From Ignavibacteriota bacterium (GTDB taxonomy: Bacteria; Bacteroidota; Ignavibacteria; Ignavibacteriales; Melioribacteraceae), in NCBI GenBank assembly GCA_002746605.1, contig PDPT01000013.1, forward strand, positions 1 to 50,589: a stretch of 50,589 nt of DNA. Reading direction: 5' to 3'. Shown piece by piece: positions 50,108-50,589 of this stretch. Within the stretch, counting starts at the first letter, position 1, and each line of letters begins with the position of its first letter. A program made the position numbers and the translations under genes. The notes under the pieces were generated by a model. The model worked only from the letters and a program-made list of their open reading frames with translations. It was not told the DNA's origin and made no database searches.

Positions 50108-50440
50108 CTACCTCTGATAGTTAATTATTTTTTTCTTATTTATAGTTTTGGATAACTCGTTACCAATACTGTTTTTCAATTTCTTCTTTTCCTCAATTAT
50201 ACTATCGAACTTTTCGTTAATCTGTTTAGTCATGGTTTGATATAACTCACTTCTCTTCAGATATTGATTCCCATCAGGTTCTTCACGAATAGTTTTTATT
50301 TCTTCTTGAATTTTAGAGATCAAAGACCTTATATTGTTTGAACTTTTACTATAATTCGAATCATTTAAAGTATTTAAGTTAACCAATATTTCCTTTAAAT
50401 CCCCGTTTAGTTCATCAAGTTTTAATTTTATATTTGCCAT
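50108..50440 (-). CDS. Unknown coiled-coil protein between fliD and flgM
   Basis: A 110-residue, charged, almost wholly helical protein (LKLDELNGDLKEILVNLNTL, IRSLISKIQEEIKTI, KQINEKFDSIIEEKKKLKN). No known motif. Its position after fliD is where fliS and fliT usually lie, so a FliT-like chaperone of FliD is a fair guess, but size and helix content are the only support. The ATG overlaps the fliD stop by one base (TAATG). Confidence 0.65.
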   Translation of the reverse strand: MANIKLKLDELNGDLKEILVNLNTLNDSNYSKSSNNIRSLISKIQEEIKTIREEPDGNQYLKRSELYQTMTKQINEKFDSIIEEKKKLKNSIGNELSKTINKKKIINYQR

Positions 50441-50589
50441 TAACCAATTCCTGCTAATCGGAATGCACCCTGCATTTCTTGTAATTCCACTAATTGCATC
50501 TGCATTGCCTCATACTGTTTTCTTAAAACGCCGGCATTTTTATCTATTTGAGTTTCCTTAGAAGTTATTTTATCTGATAAATAAGAAAC
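50440..50589 (-). CDS. fliD: Filament cap protein FliD, C-terminal end (partial)
   Basis: The last 49 codons of a gene that starts beyond the right edge. The peptide runs LSDKITSKETQIDKNAGVLR then KQYEAMQMQLVELQEMQGAF and ends RLAGIG. This matches the C-terminal helix of FliD, which has the same charged start and the R..yeaM...l..lq.q layout. FliD caps the growing filament. The frame is open to the edge of the window. The identification uses only this end and gene context (next to flgM). Confidence 0.85.
   Translation of the reverse strand, partial: VSYLSDKITSKETQIDKNAGVLRKQYEAMQMQLVELQEMQGAFRLAGIG

Noticed and set aside
1..50589. CRISPR arrays, insertion sequences, prophage, tRNA or rRNA genes
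   Set aside because: No regular direct repeats, transposase or integrase motifs, or RNA gene structures were seen; the window is almost solid flagellar coding sequence on one strand.

Overview
The window is about 50 kb of one flagellar and chemotaxis gene cluster. Every convincing gene lies on the minus strand, so transcription runs from position 50589 towards position 1. The DNA is very AT-rich. The organism is a Gram-negative (diderm) swimmer: it encodes P-ring (FlgI) and L-ring (FlgH) proteins, a complete export gate and two stator pairs. Three signal peptides end in an Ala-Gln step (FlgI, FlgH, FliP), a habit common in the Bacteroidota/Chlorobi/Ignavibacteria group. Clear Shine-Dalgarno sequences (for example upstream of flgE, flgG and flgC) argue against a typical Bacteroidia. 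My best guess, by inference only, is an Ignavibacteria-like member of the FCB group.

Layout in direction of transcription. (1) 50589-49840: end of fliD, an unknown coiled-coil gene and the anti-sigma factor flgM, closed by a hairpin. (2) 49720-47632: a cytoplasmic histidine kinase and a sigma-54 activator (FlgS/FlgR-like), closed by a strong terminator. (3) 47444-40231: a chemotaxis operon (HEAT-repeat protein, cheR, two cheY, cheZ, cheA, cheB, a small CxC protein) behind a near-consensus FliA (sigma-28) promoter; cheA is split by a frameshift. (4) 40158-28018: basal body, export ATPase and hook operon flgB-flgC-X-fliE-fliF-fliG-fliH-fliI-fliJ-motE-fliK-flgD-TIGR02530-flgE behind a sigma-54-like site, with two tandem hairpins just before flgE and a terminator after it. 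(5) 27844-620: one very long gene run, again behind a sigma-54-like site. It contains fliL-M-N-O-P-Q-R, flhB-A-F-G, a small membrane protein, fliA, two HDOD proteins, a degenerate GAF-kinase, a SwrB-like membrane protein, an unknown protein, a 58-residue protein, flgF-G-A-H-I-J-N-K-L, motA2-motB2, fliW-csrA, a response regulator and motA-motB. (6) 1-619: a stretch with no gene I can defend.

The regulatory logic visible here is a hierarchy. A kinase and sigma-54 activator would switch on the two early operons through matching -24/-12 type sites. The fliL operon supplies FliA, and FlgM holds FliA until the hook is complete. FliA then drives the chemotaxis operon, and FliW-CsrA adds translational control. 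Points that deserve attention are the frameshifted cheA, the 145-nt motA2/motB2 overlap, a FliA lacking most of region 3, a pseudokinase next to twin HDOD proteins, an L-ring protein without a lipidation cysteine, the paired hairpins before flgE, and two short genes (58 and 69 residues) that simple gene calling would miss or mis-start. Identifications rest on reading protein motifs by eye; no database search was possible.
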